Source: Ciona intestinalis (lineage: Eukaryota; Chordata; Ascidiacea; Phlebobranchia; Cionidae). Taken from it: a stretch of DNA of 64,000 nucleotides. This document shows, in pieces, positions 62,101 to 64,000 of the stretch. The translations under genes were made by a program, and so were the position numbers. The stretch lies in contig NW_004190381.2 in the NCBI RefSeq assembly GCF_000224145.3, forward strand, positions 1-64,000, read 5' to 3'. The notes beneath the pieces are model-generated. The model worked only from the letters and a program-made list of their open reading frames with translations. It was not told the DNA's origin and did no database searches. The first letter of the stretch is position 1; each line of letters opens with the position of its first letter.

Positions 62101-64000
62101 GAAACAGAGGAAAATACAACTGAGACTGAGAACACCAGTACCGAAAGTTCTGATAATGGTATCATGGCTGAAAACAGCAACGTTTCGATGTGGTCGGGAA
62201 CCGATTTAAGTGGTTCGACTGCAAATAGTAAAACTGAAAGCAAAGACAGCAGCAAAAATAGCGAACATATATACGACAAAACAAATGACACAGATTCACA
62301 AACTTCCACTACAGTGGACAGCAGCACACATCTTGTAAACAATGTTCGAAATCATCAGGCCATTTCGAAAACATCAGCTGCAAAACCCGGTCCGAACAAA
62401 TCAATGACCAAAGTTTCATCTCACTTGAATGTCAAACCAAGATTTAGTCTTACGGCTCCTAAGGAACTTGCGGGTTTCCCTGGATCTATTTTAGTTCTAC
62501 CCACTAAAGTAGAGCAGAAAGTAACCAAATCTAAAGACGACAAAGAGAGCAGCAATTCTCAGTTCTTCACAGCAGCATCGTCATCTGTTCCCCGCATTAC
62601 AAAGTTCTTTGGCTCATGGCAATCTCTGAAAGATGCAAAGCGACCTCGGCCCGTTGGGCTTGAGCGCGATCATTCGACCAGCTTTAAGCTTTCAAAAGTG
62701 TACGGCCAAAACGTAATGACCTCAAGCAAGCCAAGTCTCGGGTCCAGTCAGTCCTTATACACAATATCCACATCGGACGAGCTTGATCTGTATGGGGATA
62801 AGAAACCTAAAAGAAACAGATTTCCAAAGGGGCTTTTGAAGTCAGGTGCTATGGACTACTCGTCTACCAATGTATCCCAGGTTACTACGTGGTGGGACGA
62901 AACCAGCACTGGGGTTACAAGGCAGGAGAGCTGTGAGGAAAATATGCGACCACGACTTGATAAAGACGATGATGAAATACGTGCTCGAGGTACAGAGTTA
63001 GAGGTTGATCGGAACACCAATGCGACGTTGTTGTATCTTCGTGGAGATGGGTTACTTCTTCGGTCAATGCAGGTAAACGACCGAGATAAAGTAGGCAACT
63101 ACAGAAGTCAACAGGACGGGAGGTTACGGTTCGGTAAAGGAAAAGTGGACCCATCTTTACAAGTTATTAAGTGCATGGATTCCGATCATAACAAATTGAC
63201 CATGAAAAGCAGCAAAACTAATCTTCAGAGGCACAACCGACGCATGTGCGACGATCCTCGTTGTGCAAACGAAAAGTGCTCAAGCTCGACTTTAAATTTA
63301 AAAGATCCAGAATGTCCTGCTGGTTATCCATGTAGAGAAATAACACCAGAAGACACTATAACACTGAAAGATGTAAACGATTTGATGAAAAAAAATAAGA
63401 AAAATAGCAATTTGTATAAACCCGATGCAGGCGTGCCGGATGACTTCTGTACAAGGTGCCCACAGCATGAACAGAGATTCTATCCTTATTTTCCGAACTT
63501 GTTTGAAAAGAGGGGACTCGAACCGTTTGCTGAGCGTCTGGTTAATATGGCAATGGTCGAGGGCAAGGAAACTTTTAAACATTATTTCCCGCTTTACACT
63601 GAACAAGATTTGGACGAATTTAACGACAAGTTTTGGTTCAACGCATTGCAACACGGGGTTGCCCGTTACCTCACCGAAGAGTCCATCAATTCTTCGTGGT
63701 TTGATTTGCAGGCTGAACGTCATTTTGACCACATTCTTAGAGGGGAAATAAGAGAGAGGGTTGATGCGGCCATTGCCGACGAATACGCAATAAATTGCAT
63801 CTCGGCTGGTCGTAGAGTCATGATTGTACAGGACTATATTACAAAGAACACACCACCGAAAGACAGTCTTTCTGAAACTGGAAGTGTCGCATCTCGTATC
63901 CCTCTACCTGACGCTCATGATAACAGCAAGTTTATAACATTTGCAACAACAGTGCCGGACGATGAGGAAGAACAAGCAAACAAGCCAGGTCACTACTTTG
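56198..64000 (+). CDS. Long Ser-rich protein of unknown function (3' partial, one frameshift)
   Basis: Exons 56198-56922, 57539-57783, 58207-58451, 58685-58863 and 59356 to the right edge splice in phase (2, 1, 0, 2), giving more than 2000 residues. The first exon is basic and Ser/Thr-rich and repeats the motif IFDGTKP (LIFDGTKPTTRKKR and RIFDGTKPMRKRS). Exon 3 is Lys/Arg-rich. Exon 5 has an acidic stretch, then a Ser/Thr low-complexity region (about 60400-62350), then a more ordered C-terminal part with CPAGYPCREI, FCTRCPQHE and FPNLFEKRGLEPFAERL. Frame 2 stops at 61051 while frame 1 is open from 60904 to the edge, so about one base is missing near 60905. I recognise no known domain. No signal peptide or membrane segment is seen, so an intracellular role is likely. 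Confidence 0.8.
56993..57178. mobile_element. MITE, intron 1 of the Ser-rich gene
   Basis: Left end AGACTGGGATGGGGGAAGAT, right end GTCTCATCTTACTCTACCGT. Confidence 0.75.
57365..57495. repeat. Single ~100-bp SINE-tail unit
   Basis: Forward copy with CACAAAGTTATATACGTATA and GTATGAAACAGAGAACCAGT, ending about 45 bp before the exon 2 acceptor. Confidence 0.65.
57812..58000. mobile_element. MITE, rearranged core, intron 2 of the Ser-rich gene
   Basis: Left end ATATTAGGGTGGGGAAAGAA about 30 bp after the exon 2 donor. The core shows a small internal duplication (GGTTACGGTCTGAGGTTACG) and the right end is gone. Confidence 0.7.
58485..58600. repeat. Single ~100-bp SINE-tail unit
   Basis: Reverse copy with AACACGAGTGTTTTGTTTCA and CTTACGAGTTACCACGTATA, in intron 3 of the Ser-rich gene. 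Confidence 0.7.
59021..59210. mobile_element. MITE, full length, intron 4 of the Ser-rich gene
   Basis: Left end TATAGTGGGGTGGTGGAAGA, right end GTCTCCCGTCTTTCCCCACT. Confidence 0.8.

Overview
The window reads as a compact chordate genome of the sea squirt type, most likely Ciona. The support is short introns, intact chordate genes, and very dense short repeats (a TA-flanked MITE, a tRNA-headed composite SINE) that match what is known of Ciona repeats. There are two 50-N placeholder gaps (15140-15189, 26982-27031). I found no prokaryotic or viral gene set and no convincing structural RNA gene.

Layout. (1) 588-15738, minus strand: one large secreted or ectodomain lectin gene, rebuilt from 22 phase-consistent exons. 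It encodes signal peptide, four C-type lectin domains (CTLDs), an F5/8C (discoidin) domain, a P-type trefoil, a fifth CTLD and a SUEL/galactose-rhamnose lectin domain. It runs off the left edge, and every domain is bounded by phase-1 introns. An orphan CaM-kinase exon with intact splice sites lies on the opposite strand inside one intron. (2) 15.7-22.5 kb: gene-poor, with no coding support. (3) 22531-27939, plus strand: a Fezf-family transcription factor with an eh1-like repressor motif and C2H2 fingers, its central fingers lost in an assembly gap. (4) 29035-55971, minus strand: a complete 20-exon COG5 gene (811 aa), including two GC-AG introns. (5) 48795-51880, plus strand: a three-exon rhodopsin-class receptor, best match GPR22, nested inside the COG5 intron between exons 5 and 6. 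As I recall, human GPR22 also lies inside COG5 on the opposite strand, so the nesting is probably ancient. (6) 56198 to the right edge, plus strand: a long, mostly disordered Ser-rich protein of unknown function, divergent from COG5 across 226 bp, with an apparent frameshift near 60905.

How they work together: COG5 is a Golgi tethering housekeeping gene, and its promoter region is shared with the unknown gene. GPR22 and Fezf are neural or developmental type genes. The lectin gene is an unusual carbohydrate-recognition mosaic, and its CTLD-then-SUEL order recalls PKD1L2-type polycystins. Nearly all intronic and intergenic space carries three repeat families: a TA-flanked MITE of about 190 bp, a unit of about 100 bp that forms SINE tails and tandem arrays, and a palindromic MITE of about 130 bp with TAA/TTA target duplications. 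Exon boundaries were set by eye from splice consensus, reading phase and protein family fit.
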